In this document: one piece after another, positions 36,236-44,793 of the stretch | Position numbering within the stretch: the first letter of the stretch is position 1 | Layout: the number at the start of each line of letters is the position of its first letter | Origin: Bacteroidetes bacterium MedPE-SWsnd-G2 | GTDB lineage: Bacteria; Bacteroidota; Bacteroidia; Flavobacteriales; Flavobacteriaceae | DNA length: 64,000 nucleotides | Reading direction: 5' to 3' | Assembly (NCBI GenBank): GCA_001874335.1 | Contig: MPDE01000001.1 | Span: 372,001 to 436,000 of the forward strand | Translations under genes and position numbers: made by a program | Notes under the pieces: generated by a model | The model's database searches: none | The model's input: the letters and a program-made list of their open reading frames with translations, nothing else | What the model was told of the DNA's origin: nothing

Positions 36236-36781
36236 TTGAGTTTAGATCAACTCATTAAAAAATGTAAAAAACAAGATGCTAAAGCACAGAGTCAAGTATA
36301 TCAGCTCTTCGCGAAAAAATTATTTTCGTTATGCTTAAAGTATTCTCGAAATTACGCTGAGGCAGAAGATAATCTGCAAGATGCTTTTGTGACTATTTTT
36401 AACAAGATTGACCAGTTTCAATTTAAAGGATCTTTTGAAGGCTGGGCAAAACGAATAACAATAAACACAGCCTTGCAACGGTATAAAACCAAAGGTGTAT
36501 TTAATATTGTTAACGAAGATCAATTGGCTGATGAAGAAGAGGTAGAGCTTGAAGGAGACGACATCCCTTTAGATTTTTTATTAGAGATAATCCAAAATCT
36601 ACCAGACAAGTATCGGTTAGTTTTTAATTTATATGTCCTTGATGATTATTCTCATAAGGAGATTTCTGGTCTTTTAGAAATATCGACAGGAACATCAAAG
36701 TCAAACCTATCTAGGGCGAGACAAATTTTGAAACAAAAAGTTGAGGATTATAAAAAAGGAATGAACTCACAAATTTTATAA
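36236..36781 (+). CDS. ECF-type RNA polymerase sigma factor
   Basis: A 181-residue sigma-70 family protein with region 2 at about 20-90 (YSRNYAEAEDNLQDAFVTIF and GSFEGWAKRITINTAL) and region 4 at about 120-175 (LPDKYRLVFNLYVLDDYSHKEIS, then GTSKSNLSRARQILK). The likely start is TTG at 36236; the first downstream ATG would remove region 2. The next gene begins directly after its stop and has an anti-sigma-like N-terminus, forming a regulator pair. Confidence 0.93.
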   Translation: MSLDQLIKKCKKQDAKAQSQVYQLFAKKLFSLCLKYSRNYAEAEDNLQDAFVTIFNKIDQFQFKGSFEGWAKRITINTALQRYKTKGVFNIVNEDQLADEEEVELEGDDIPLDFLLEIIQNLPDKYRLVFNLYVLDDYSHKEISGLLEISTGTSKSNLSRARQILKQKVEDYKKGMNSQIL

Positions 36782-38206
36782 ATGAGTAACAAGAAAAATA
36801 TAGATCGCATTTTTCAAGAGCAATTCAAAGATTTTGAAGCTACTCCAAACCCAGAAATTTGGAACGGAATTGAAGAGCGATTACAGAAAGACAGGAGAAA
36901 AAGACGCGTTATACCTATTTGGTGGCAATGGGGCGGTGCTGCAGCGATTCTGGCATTGCTTATTGCTTTACTTTTTGGTGGATTATTCAATAACAAGCAA
37001 TCTTTTAATACTAATCAAAACCCAATAGTAATTGAAGACCAAATTGAGAAACACGACACTAACAGCGAAGGCTCAACTAACAAAGATCAAAACTCAATCA
37101 ATAATTCGAGTAATTCCGAATCTGGCTTAAACACTGATTCAAATAACAAGATTGTCAACAAAAACAACAACAACAAGACGCTTAACAACTCAACTCGAAA
37201 CTCCCCTAATAACACACCTACTAAACTTGCTCAAAACGAGGCGTCAAATACAATTAATTCTTCAAATCTACCTGAACAACCTGCAAGTACCAATAAAACA
37301 TCAGACGATCCTTTAAGCACAGTAGCCGCAACTTCAAACGAAAAGAAAAATGACACCAACAATAAGGAAGACATTAAAGAAGAAGATATTTTAGGAAAAG
37401 AAAATATCGAGGAGGCTGTTGCAGCTCTCGAGGAGCTGGAAGAAAAGGATGAAGACGAAAACGAAACACCTGAAGAAGACGCCCTAAAGTGGGCTGTCGG
37501 ACCAAATGTTTCTCCGGTATATTTTGATGCTATTGGCTCTGGCTCTCCAATACACTCTCAGTTTGAAAATAATGACAAAAACGGGGATCTAAATATTAGC
37601 TATGGTATCGCAGGAAGCTATGCCCTTTCTAAAAAATTAAAACTTAGAGCAGGTGTAAACAAAGTGCAATTAGGTTATAGCACAAATGATATTATAATGT
37701 TTGATGGGGTGACTTCGGCAATAAATAACAGCAGTCAAGAAGCGATGTCAAACATTAATTTTAATAGCAATATAGAAGGCATGGCCTTCATAAGCGCTCA
37801 AAATATTAGTTTTAGTTCAGCTCCAGAAGTAGTCGCTACTAATAAAACAGCTTCGTTAGATCAGCAGTTTGGCTATATAGAAGTTCCTCTTGAAATTGAA
37901 TATAGCTTACTCGACAAAAGATTTGGAATTAATGTCATTGGAGGCTTAAGTACTTTATTCTTAGATCACAATGAAATTTATGCGGTACAAGATGGCAATA
38001 CCACATTAATAGGAGAAGCATCCAACCTTAATTCAATGAGCTATAGCGCCAACCTGGGATTAGGATTAACCTATAGAGCGTCCAAACGATTTAATATTGT
38101 ACTGGAGCCAATGTTTAAATATCAGATTAAAACTTTTAGCAATACTTCAGGGCAATTCCAGCCTTATTTTATTGGTGTAAATACAGGGTTTAGTTTTAAA
38201 CTCTAA
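36782..38206 (+). CDS. Trans-envelope anti-sigma candidate: cytoplasmic domain, TM helix, disordered linker, outer-membrane beta-barrel
   Basis: A 474-residue protein. Residues 1-45 are a charged helical segment with FEATPNPEIWNGIEERL, typical of short Bacteroidota anti-sigma domains. A single membrane helix (about 49-68) follows. Residues 70-235 are a low-complexity linker, first rich in Asn, Ser and Thr, then strongly acidic. The last 235 residues are a PorT-like beta-barrel (KWAVGPNVSPVYFD, IEVPLEIEYSLLDKRFGIN, ending GVNTGFSFKL). The gene follows the ECF sigma gene with no gap. The architecture would allow one polypeptide to reach from the cytoplasm to the outer membrane, as in the dual-membrane-spanning anti-sigma factors described in Bacteroides. 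Confidence 0.85.
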   Translation: MSNKKNIDRIFQEQFKDFEATPNPEIWNGIEERLQKDRRKRRVIPIWWQWGGAAAILALLIALLFGGLFNNKQSFNTNQNPIVIEDQIEKHDTNSEGSTNKDQNSINNSSNSESGLNTDSNNKIVNKNNNNKTLNNSTRNSPNNTPTKLAQNEASNTINSSNLPEQPASTNKTSDDPLSTVAATSNEKKNDTNNKEDIKEEDILGKENIEEAVAALEELEEKDEDENETPEEDALKWAVGPNVSPVYFDAIGSGSPIHSQFENNDKNGDLNISYGIAGSYALSKKLKLRAGVNKVQLGYSTNDIIMFDGVTSAINNSSQEAMSNINFNSNIEGMAFISAQNISFSSAPEVVATNKTASLDQQFGYIEVPLEIEYSLLDKRFGINVIGGLSTLFLDHNEIYAVQDGNTTLIGEASNLNSMSYSANLGLGLTYRASKRFNIVLEPMFKYQIKTFSNTSGQFQPYFIGVNTGFSFKL

Positions 38207-38247
38207 ACTTTTTAGTTGGTTAGATTATTGCTTTGCAATGATAAAGG

Positions 38248-38274
38248 ACAGCTATTTCATTTTGAAGTAGCTGT
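38248..38274 (+). terminator. Hairpin terminator after the anti-sigma/barrel gene
   Basis: ACAGCTA-TTTCA pairs with TGAAG-TAGCTGT around a three-base loop, followed by TTTCTTTTT. It lies between convergent genes. Confidence 0.8.
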
Positions 38275-38280
38275 TTCTTT

Positions 38281-39009
38281 TTATCTTTGAAGTTCTGACA
38301 ATAGCAAGGCATGAGCCTCTTTGTTTACTGTTTTAGTATCTCCAGTCTTTAAACCCTGCGTAGGTATAAAAGGAAGGATTTTAACTCTCATTTTCCCCGG
38401 CCCGCCGCTAAAAAAAGTATACGAAAACAGACGCTTATTATCGAAGAATACAATTGGCACAATAGGGATTTGATGATTAATTGCCAATCTAAATGCACCA
38501 TCCTTAAATGGATCTAATAGTGTTGTATCATCAGTAACTCCACCTTCGGGAAAGATGCAAATACTCAACCCAGATTTTAATCGACGTTGTGCCCTCAAGA
38601 ATACAGCTTGTCTACTTTTTGCACTGCTTCTATCTACCAAAATACAAGTTCGTTTATAGAAAAACCCGAATAAGGGAATTTTAGCCAATTCCTTTTTCCC
38701 CACAAACACAAAAGGATTTTTTATCGTAACCAACATGAGCATAATATCTGTCATAGAGGAATGGTTAGCAATTAGCATGTAACTCTCCCTTTTCTGAGGT
38801 ACTTCCTGTCTTTCAATTTGCCATTTAAAGCCCATACCAAACAGAATGAATTTTGCCCAAAGACGCGCTATTCTAAAAAAAAGAGGATACCATTCTTCTT
38901 TTAAAATAGAAATAATTAGAATAGGAAACAGTACAATAATTGGAATCGCTACAAGAATATAGAACCAAATACGATATAGAATCCAAAATAAATATTTAAA
39001 AACTTTCAT
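38281..39009 (-). CDS. 1-acylglycerol-3-phosphate acyltransferase (PlsC-like)
   Basis: A 242-residue membrane-associated acyltransferase. The catalytic HX4D motif is His83 to Asp88 (NHSSMTD) and the glycerophosphate-binding motif is FPEGG (153-157); two hydrophobic segments lie at the N-terminus. It acylates lysophosphatidic acid or a related lysolipid in phospholipid synthesis. The ATG at 39009 is chosen over an in-frame TTG nine bases upstream. It is divergent from trpS, whose promoter lies just beyond its start. Confidence 0.92.
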   Translation of the reverse strand: MKVFKYLFWILYRIWFYILVAIPIIVLFPILIISILKEEWYPLFFRIARLWAKFILFGMGFKWQIERQEVPQKRESYMLIANHSSMTDIMLMLVTIKNPFVFVGKKELAKIPLFGFFYKRTCILVDRSSAKSRQAVFLRAQRRLKSGLSICIFPEGGVTDDTTLLDPFKDGAFRLAINHQIPIVPIVFFDNKRLFSYTFFSGGPGKMRVKILPFIPTQGLKTGDTKTVNKEAHALLLSELQR

Positions 39010-39033
39010 ACCTCCCAAAACTAACCAATTTAA

Positions 39034-39064
39034 TTGAGCTTTAACTCTAAAAAAATTACCTTTG
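39034..39064 (+). promoter_or_regulatory. trpS promoter (TTG-N20-TACCTTTG)
   Basis: TTG at 39034-39036 and TACCTTTG at 39057-39064 are 20 bases apart, matching the Bacteroidota consensus. The -7 box lies 21 bases before the trpS ATG, which also argues against the in-frame TTG at 39062 as a start. Confidence 0.75.
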
Positions 39065-39085
39065 CTTCCAAATCAAAATAACACA

Positions 39086-40054
39086 ATGGCAAGAATACTA
39101 ACTGGTATACAAAGTACAGGAACACCGCATTTAGGAAATATTTTGGGCGCACTTATACCTGCAATTGAAATGTCTAAGGACGACAAAAATGATTCTTATT
39201 TATTTATCGCAGATATGCATTCTTTAACACAGATTAAAGATGCCAAAACCTTAAGAGAAAACACCTATTCTACGGCTGCAACCTGGCTTGCTTTTGGATT
39301 AGACATTGAAAAAACGGTGTTTTACAGACAAAGCGATGTTCCACAAGTAACAGAACTTTCTTGGTATTTAAGCTGCTTTTTTCCGTACCAAAGATTAACA
39401 TTAGCTCATAGTTTTAAGGATAAAGCCGACAGATTAGAAGACGTAAATTCTGGGCTTTTTACCTACCCCATGTTAATGGCTGCCGATATCTTGTTATATG
39501 ATGCCAATATAATACCTGTAGGTAAAGATCAACTGCAACACATTGAAATGACAAGAGATGTAGCCTCTCGGTTTCATGCAAAAATGGGCGAAACATTTGT
39601 GCTTCCTGAAGGAAAAATTGAAGAAAACACAAAATTAATCCCTGGTACTGATGGAGCAAAAATGAGTAAAAGTAAAGGGAACATAATCAATTTGTTTTTA
39701 CCAGATAAAAAATTGAGAAAACAGATTATGAGCATCCAAACGGATAGCACACCATTAGAGGAACCTAAAGATTGGAGTACTTGTAATTGTTTTGCTATTT
39801 ACAATTTGTTGGCTACTGAAGCTCAAATTAGAGAAATGAAGGCTAACTATGAAAATGGAAATTACGGTTATGGTCATGCCAAACAAGCACTTTACGAACT
39901 TATTGTAGAAAAATTTTCAACAGAAAGAGAGCGCTATCAATACTACATGAATAATCTTGAAGAAATTGATAAAGCCCTAGCTATAGGAGCTGAAAAAGCA
40001 ACCAAAGTTGCTCAAGATGTTTTATTAAGAGTACGTGATAAGGTAGGGTACTAA
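39086..40054 (+). CDS. trpS: Tryptophan--tRNA ligase
   Basis: A 322-residue class I aminoacyl-tRNA synthetase. The HIGH-type motif is TGTPHLGN (11-18) and the KMSKS loop is intact at residues 192-196. Its length fits bacterial TrpRS. ATG at 39086 gives the usual MARILTGIQ start and lies correctly downstream of a promoter; an upstream in-frame TTG falls inside the -7 box. Its stop overlaps the dprA stop on the opposite strand. Confidence 0.98.
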   Translation: MARILTGIQSTGTPHLGNILGALIPAIEMSKDDKNDSYLFIADMHSLTQIKDAKTLRENTYSTAATWLAFGLDIEKTVFYRQSDVPQVTELSWYLSCFFPYQRLTLAHSFKDKADRLEDVNSGLFTYPMLMAADILLYDANIIPVGKDQLQHIEMTRDVASRFHAKMGETFVLPEGKIEENTKLIPGTDGAKMSKSKGNIINLFLPDKKLRKQIMSIQTDSTPLEEPKDWSTCNCFAIYNLLATEAQIREMKANYENGNYGYGHAKQALYELIVEKFSTERERYQYYMNNLEEIDKALAIGAEKATKVAQDVLLRVRDKVGY

Positions 40055-41154
40055 ATAATTTCAAACAATTTTCCGGGTAGTGGTCTAACCACACCTTTTA
40101 ATTCCATATTAAGTAATATGCCAGCTGTTTTAAAGGTTGGCATTTTGCAATTTAATGCGATGGTATCTAAAAGTTGCTTGTCTTCTGTTTTTAGATAATT
40201 ATACACCGTTTTTTCTTGATCATTTAACTCAACAAAAAGTTGTTTCTGTACAGCTGGAGCTTGATTGTCTTCTAATTTCCAGTTTAAAATATATGGAATA
40301 TCCATTGGGCTTGACAGTAAATGTGCTTTTTGAAACTTAATCAAATTATTACACCCCACACTTTGGCTGTCCGAGACTCTTCCAGGTACAGCAAATACAT
40401 CTCTATTGTACGAATGAGCAATATCAGCGGTGACTAAACTCCCTCCCTTTTCGGCAGATTCAATGACGATTGTTGCTTCACTTAAGCCGGCAATAATTCT
40501 GTTTCGTTTTAGAAAATTATTTCTATCAAACACAGAATCACTCCAGAAATCAGTAATAAATCCGCCGTTGCCTTCCACTTCATTCATGTATCTTTTATGC
40601 ACTTTGGGATAAATTTGATTTAAACCATGAGCCAAACACCCAATGGTTTGAAGCTCATTTTTAATAGCTGCCTTATGAGCTGTTATATCTGTACCATAGG
40701 CAAAACCCGAAACTATAATGGGATTAAAGGGCTTTAAATCTTCAATTAAGCGCTCACAAAACTCAATGCCTTTTACTGTAATTTTTCTCGTACCGACTAT
40801 ACTTATAACTGGTTGTTGTTCCAATTTAATATTCCCGGTTTTAAAAATCACAATAGGGCCATCAATACAATGCGTTAAGCGCTGTGGATAATTAGCATCT
40901 AAAAAGTATTGCGATTCTATGCGCTCTTGTTCAATAAACCTCAACTCATTTTCGGCTGCTTTCTGGTGCTCAGGGTTAAAAAGATCACTGATCACCAATT
41001 TTCCAATACCATTAATTTTTAATAAGTTTTGAGGCTTTTCTTTTAAAACTGCTTCCGCCGAACCGCAATGATTAATCAACTTTTTAGCTGTAATAGAGCC
41101 TATTTTAGGCACATGTTGAAGGGCTAAAGCATAAAACAATTCTTTAGATTTCAT
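40051..41154 (-). CDS. dprA: DNA-processing protein DprA
   Basis: A 367-residue protein with the DprA Rossmann core: VISIVGTRKITVKGIEF, IIVSGFAYGTDITAHKAAI and ATIVIESAEKGGSLVTADIA, followed by a C-terminal winged-helix-like domain (about 300-365). The N-terminal part (GSITAKKLINHCGSAEAVL) is a helix-hairpin-helix-like region. DprA loads RecA on incoming single-stranded DNA during natural transformation; many non-competent bacteria keep it too. Its TAG overlaps the trpS TAA on the opposite strand (CTAA), leaving no room for a terminator. Confidence 0.96.
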   Translation of the reverse strand: MKSKELFYALALQHVPKIGSITAKKLINHCGSAEAVLKEKPQNLLKINGIGKLVISDLFNPEHQKAAENELRFIEQERIESQYFLDANYPQRLTHCIDGPIVIFKTGNIKLEQQPVISIVGTRKITVKGIEFCERLIEDLKPFNPIIVSGFAYGTDITAHKAAIKNELQTIGCLAHGLNQIYPKVHKRYMNEVEGNGGFITDFWSDSVFDRNNFLKRNRIIAGLSEATIVIESAEKGGSLVTADIAHSYNRDVFAVPGRVSDSQSVGCNNLIKFQKAHLLSSPMDIPYILNWKLEDNQAPAVQKQLFVELNDQEKTVYNYLKTEDKQLLDTIALNCKMPTFKTAGILLNMELKGVVRPLPGKLFEII

Positions 41155-41245
41155 TTTAATAAATTGGTTTTCAACCTACAAGAAACTAAATTTTACGTTG
41201 TTAATAATTACTTTATAGTTTTTTTAATGCCTATTCAATTTTTTA

Positions 41246-41253
41246 TAAATTTG
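41246..41253 (+). promoter_or_regulatory. Candidate -7 element for the HU/SPOR gene
   Basis: TAAATTTG matches TAnnTTTG and ends five bases before the ATG at 41259, so a transcript from it would be leaderless or nearly so. No -33 TTG is clear. Confidence 0.5.
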
Positions 41254-41258
41254 TTTTA

Positions 41259-42203
41259 ATGCAATTAGAAACTTACATCAGCGATTTATTATACAGGTAC
41301 GATTGTGTTACTGTACCTGGCTTTGGAGCTTTTTTAACTCAACGTGTGTCTGCAAAGGTTCATGACTCAACGAGTTCATTTTATCCTCCAAAAAAAGTAC
41401 TATCATTTAATGAACAACTTCAAAACAATGATGGACTGCTAATTAGCTACCTTTCTGAAGTGGAGAAAATACCGTTTGAGGTAGCTTCTAAGAAAGTTGA
41501 TAAATACGTAAAATCTATTAAGTCGTTTTTAGTTCAAGGAGAAACTATTAGCTTTAATAATATTGGTGAGCTTATGCTCAATGCTGATGGGAATATGATT
41601 TTTGAACCCTCTTATCATATTAACTACCTTACAGATTCATTTGGGTTAACTCAATTTGTGTCTAAAGACATAAAGCGAATTACTTATAAAAAGGAAGTTG
41701 AAGTTATTGAAGAAACAACTCCTATTGCAATTACTCCTGAAAGGCGAAAAAGCAGAACAAAACCGTTTTTAAAATATGCAGCTATTGCAGTAATCGCTCT
41801 TACTGTTGGAGGCTTAACGGCATCTAAATATTATTTAGATGATATTGACAACCACAATCAATTAGCCATAGAAAATGCAAACGAAGATCTTGACAGACGC
41901 GTTCAAGAAGCTACTTTTGTTATAGACAATCCGTTGCCAGCCGTTACTTTAAGTGTTGAAAAACAAACTGGTAATTATCATGTGATAGCGGGTGCTTTTA
42001 GAGTTGAAGAAAACTCAACTAAAAAAGTAGAAGAGTTACGTGAGTTGGGCTATAAAGCGAGAAAGATTGGCGTTAACAAGTATGGATTACACCAAGTAGT
42101 TTATGCAAGTTATTCTAACCGATTAGATGCTTTAAACAGTCTTAGAAAAATTAAACAAGAACACAATTCTGAAGCTTGGCTATTGGTTAAAGCATTAAAC
42201 TAA
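41259..42203 (+). CDS. HU-CCDC81 and SPOR domain membrane protein
   Basis: A 314-residue protein. Residues 1-140 resemble the HU-like CCDC81 tandem fold (DCVTVPGFGAFLTQ, PPKKVLSFNEQLQNNDGLL, ETISFNNIGELML). A membrane helix lies at about 170-189, and a SPOR domain fills 239-312 (NYHVIAGAFRVEENSTKKVEELRELGYKARK). SPOR domains bind denuded septal peptidoglycan, while the HU-like part would face the cytoplasm, so the protein may link DNA or a cytoplasmic partner to the division site. The link is inference. A -7 box directly in front suggests a very short leader. Confidence 0.85.
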   Translation: MQLETYISDLLYRYDCVTVPGFGAFLTQRVSAKVHDSTSSFYPPKKVLSFNEQLQNNDGLLISYLSEVEKIPFEVASKKVDKYVKSIKSFLVQGETISFNNIGELMLNADGNMIFEPSYHINYLTDSFGLTQFVSKDIKRITYKKEVEVIEETTPIAITPERRKSRTKPFLKYAAIAVIALTVGGLTASKYYLDDIDNHNQLAIENANEDLDRRVQEATFVIDNPLPAVTLSVEKQTGNYHVIAGAFRVEENSTKKVEELRELGYKARKIGVNKYGLHQVVYASYSNRLDALNSLRKIKQEHNSEAWLLVKALN

Positions 42204-42234
42204 TGTTTTACTTCCATTCTATTTAAAAGGGGCT

Positions 42235-42242
42235 TACCTTTG
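42235..42242 (+). promoter_or_regulatory. Candidate -7 element for the acyl-CoA thioesterase gene
   Basis: TACCTTTG, identical to the trpS -7 box, lies 24 bases before the ATG at 42267. A -33 TTG is not evident. Confidence 0.5.
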
Positions 42243-42266
42243 CATCTCATTTTAAAGAAAATAGGT

Positions 42267-42776
42267 ATGCAATCTAAATACCCTAGTGAATCTAAAACTA
42301 TAATGACCGATTTGGTCTTACCAAGTGAAACTAATCCTTTAAACAATTTATTTGGAGGAGAATTACTTGCACGTATGGATCGTGCTGCGAGTATTGCGGC
42401 AAGACGACATAGTAGACGAATTGTAGTTACTGCTTCGGTAAATCACGTGGCCTTTAATAGATCTGTACCATTAGGAAGTGTTGTAACTGTTGAAGCTAAG
42501 GTGTCTCGTGCATTTAAAACATCTATGGAGGTTTTTATTGATGTTTGGATTGACGATAGAGAATCTGGCATTAAAACAAAGGCTAATGAAGCTATTTATA
42601 CCTTTGTAGCCGTTGATGAATCTGGAGTGCCTGTACCAATTCCCGAAATCACTCCTGAAACTTCATTAGAGCAAGAGCGCTATGATGCAGCACTAAGACG
42701 TAAGCAATTAAGTCTAGTTCTTGCTGGAAAAATGAAAGCTAATGATGCAACTGAGCTAAAAGCACTTTTTAGCTAA
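42267..42776 (+). CDS. Acyl-CoA thioesterase (hotdog fold, YciA/BACH-like)
   Basis: A 169-residue single-hotdog protein. NPLNNLFGGELLARMDRAA is the active-site region, followed by VVTASVNHVAFNRSVPLGSVVTVEA. Such enzymes hydrolyse medium- to long-chain acyl-CoA in the cytoplasm. ATG at 42267 is preferred; an upstream TTG at 42240 lies in the -7 box. Its stop is directly adjacent to the convergent EnvC-like gene with no spacer. Confidence 0.9.
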   Translation: MQSKYPSESKTIMTDLVLPSETNPLNNLFGGELLARMDRAASIAARRHSRRIVVTASVNHVAFNRSVPLGSVVTVEAKVSRAFKTSMEVFIDVWIDDRESGIKTKANEAIYTFVAVDESGVPVPIPEITPETSLEQERYDAALRRKQLSLVLAGKMKANDATELKALFS

Positions 42777-44000
42777 TTATTTTGCAATCCAATAGGCTGG
42801 GTTTTGTGGCGTTTGATTTTTAAATATCGAAAATCTCAAAATAGTTTTACCTGAAATTTTATCTGTAAACACCTCTCCTAACTCTTGTTTCGTAGATACG
42901 TTTTGCCCCTTTTTAACCTTCACCTTAGCAAGGTTTTTATATGCTGAAATGTAATTACCATGGCGGATTAACACCGTTGGATTACTGTTTTTTGAGCCTA
43001 TTATTGCAAGTACCTCTCCTTCAAAAACAGCACGTACTTTAGACCCTTCAGAAGTCGTTATTCTCAAACCATTACTTTGAATGGTTGTCGTTCTGTCAAT
43101 TGGCGAAGGTTGCTTACCAAATTTTGTAGTTACAATTCCTGTTAACACAGGCCAAGGTAATTTACCCTTATTCGCTTCAAAATTTTTAGCTAATGCCTTG
43201 CCTTCGGGAGTCAATGCAAAAGTTTTTGAAGAGGACGATTTAACTCCTTTCTTTTTATTAGATGCCGCAATTGCCTTTCTAATTTCAGCTTGGATTGCCT
43301 TGTCTATGGCATCTATTTCCTGTTTCTTTTTTTTAATTTGAGCCGCATAACCGCTCATGTTTTTCCTAATGGAAGCCATCAACGTTTCATGCTGAATACG
43401 TTCAGATTCTAACTTTTTCTTTTCAATTCTATTGGCCTCAACCAGCTTTTGTTTGTCTTCCTTTTGTTTTAAAAGAGCCTTGTTTTTTTGCTGTAGTAAT
43501 TCAGATTTTAATTTAATGTCCTCACCTTGCTTTTTTTGATAGTCGGTGTATTGCTGAAGGTATTGCAAACGCTTATAGGCCTGTTTAAAGTTATCTGAAG
43601 ACAACAGAAACATCACTCTGCTTTGCTCAGATCTGCTTTTATAGCTTTTAACTACCATTGCAGCATAATCTTCTTTTAGCTGCTGTAATTGATCCCTAAG
43701 GCTTGATATTTCCTTTTGATTATTATTAATTTCCCTAACCAGCAAATTGGCTTGGTCATTTGTGATTTCAATTAAATTTTTTCGAACACTTACTTTATAG
43801 TTTAAATCCTCAACCATTGAAACAACAGATTTCTCCTTTTTCTTATCAGAAAACAACAGGGTATTAATCTGCTGCAATTCCTTAACATAACGCTGTCTTT
43901 TAAGTTCTAGGTCTTTTTGTTTTTTACTTTGAGCCTGGACATTTAAGGAAAGGGCAAAAGCAAAAAGTAGGGTTAAAACTATTTGGAGTAACTGTTTCAT
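42777..44000 (-). CDS. EnvC-like murein hydrolase activator (degenerate LytM/M23 domain)
   Basis: A 407-residue periplasmic protein: signal peptide (1-23, ending NVQA), a long Lys/Gln/Glu-rich coiled coil (about 25-250), and a C-terminal M23 fold (about 280-405). The metal ligands of active M23 peptidases are missing: NGLRITT stands where HxxxD is expected and ILRFSIF replaces the HxH strand. This is the pattern of EnvC-type proteins, which activate amidases at the septum rather than cut murein. The start overlaps the DUF4292 gene by four bases. Confidence 0.9.
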   Translation of the reverse strand: MKQLLQIVLTLLFAFALSLNVQAQSKKQKDLELKRQRYVKELQQINTLLFSDKKKEKSVVSMVEDLNYKVSVRKNLIEITNDQANLLVREINNNQKEISSLRDQLQQLKEDYAAMVVKSYKSRSEQSRVMFLLSSDNFKQAYKRLQYLQQYTDYQKKQGEDIKLKSELLQQKNKALLKQKEDKQKLVEANRIEKKKLESERIQHETLMASIRKNMSGYAAQIKKKKQEIDAIDKAIQAEIRKAIAASNKKKGVKSSSSKTFALTPEGKALAKNFEANKGKLPWPVLTGIVTTKFGKQPSPIDRTTTIQSNGLRITTSEGSKVRAVFEGEVLAIIGSKNSNPTVLIRHGNYISAYKNLAKVKVKKGQNVSTKQELGEVFTDKISGKTILRFSIFKNQTPQNPAYWIAK

Positions 44001-44773
44001 TTAATCTCAATTTCTTTAAATCCTTCAGGTATCTTGAAAGGAAAATGCATAGGGCCGTTTAGTGACACCGATTTAAATTGTAAATCGATCACTACTTCTT
44101 GATACTCCTCTACAGCTACAATTCTAATATGTTCTGGTAGTATTTCTTTATCTACATTTTGATAACTGGTATAGTCAATATCCAGCATGCGTTTCTCTAA
44201 GGGCTGAAACAACTCTTGAGAATCCATTTTAAAATGACTGGGATTAAGCAGGTAAAACAACTCAAACAAAGGGTCCTGTTTTCTCGGCTCTAAAACATAT
44301 GATTTTTCGTGAGTAGATGCCTTAAAATTGCCATTTTTTAATCCAAATATGGCATCTCCTAAAAGCAAATTTTGAACCTTGAAAAAATCTAATTCCGTGC
44401 CTAAAACATCACTTAGTAAGGCGTAATCTCCGTCAAAATACTGATTGTTTATTTTGTCATAATACTTGACCTTTTCTGGAGTTATGACGGCTCTCACTAA
44501 CCCAAGCGCAGCAGACACCCAAATGGTGTTGTCTTTTTCCATTCTAAAGCTAAGAGTATACCCTTGACTTTTATCGCCTTCGGTATATTCTAATTTTATT
44601 TTAGACTGAAGCGTTTTAAAATTGGGTGCACTTTTTTCGGATTGCTTTATTAATTGCTTGGCCGACATTTTAGTGTTTAAATCTCCCGATTCACCAATCA
44701 CTCGTTTAGCTGGATTACATCCAACCAAAACGGCTCCTAAAAGCAAAACAGAAAGACATTTATAAAAGTTCAT
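43997..44773 (-). CDS. DUF4292-type lipoprotein
   Basis: A 258-residue lipoprotein with a clear lipobox (LGAVLVGC, Cys19). The body looks like a LolA/LolB-type half-barrel (IKLEYTEGDKSQGYTLSFRM, TIWVSAALGLVRAVITPEKV), which fits the domain family DUF4292 that I associate with this gene order. Its place between a TPR gene and an EnvC-like activator suggests envelope assembly or outer-membrane lipid or lipoprotein handling; function is not established. Confidence 0.8.
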   Translation of the reverse strand: MNFYKCLSVLLLGAVLVGCNPAKRVIGESGDLNTKMSAKQLIKQSEKSAPNFKTLQSKIKLEYTEGDKSQGYTLSFRMEKDNTIWVSAALGLVRAVITPEKVKYYDKINNQYFDGDYALLSDVLGTELDFFKVQNLLLGDAIFGLKNGNFKASTHEKSYVLEPRKQDPLFELFYLLNPSHFKMDSQELFQPLEKRMLDIDYTSYQNVDKEILPEHIRIVAVEEYQEVVIDLQFKSVSLNGPMHFPFKIPEGFKEIEIK

Positions 44774-44793
44774 ATATACTAACTTGTCAAGTA

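Noticed and set aside
39062-39085. Upstream TTG start extending trpS by eight codons
   Set aside because: The TTG lies within the -7 promoter element, so it would not be in the mRNA.
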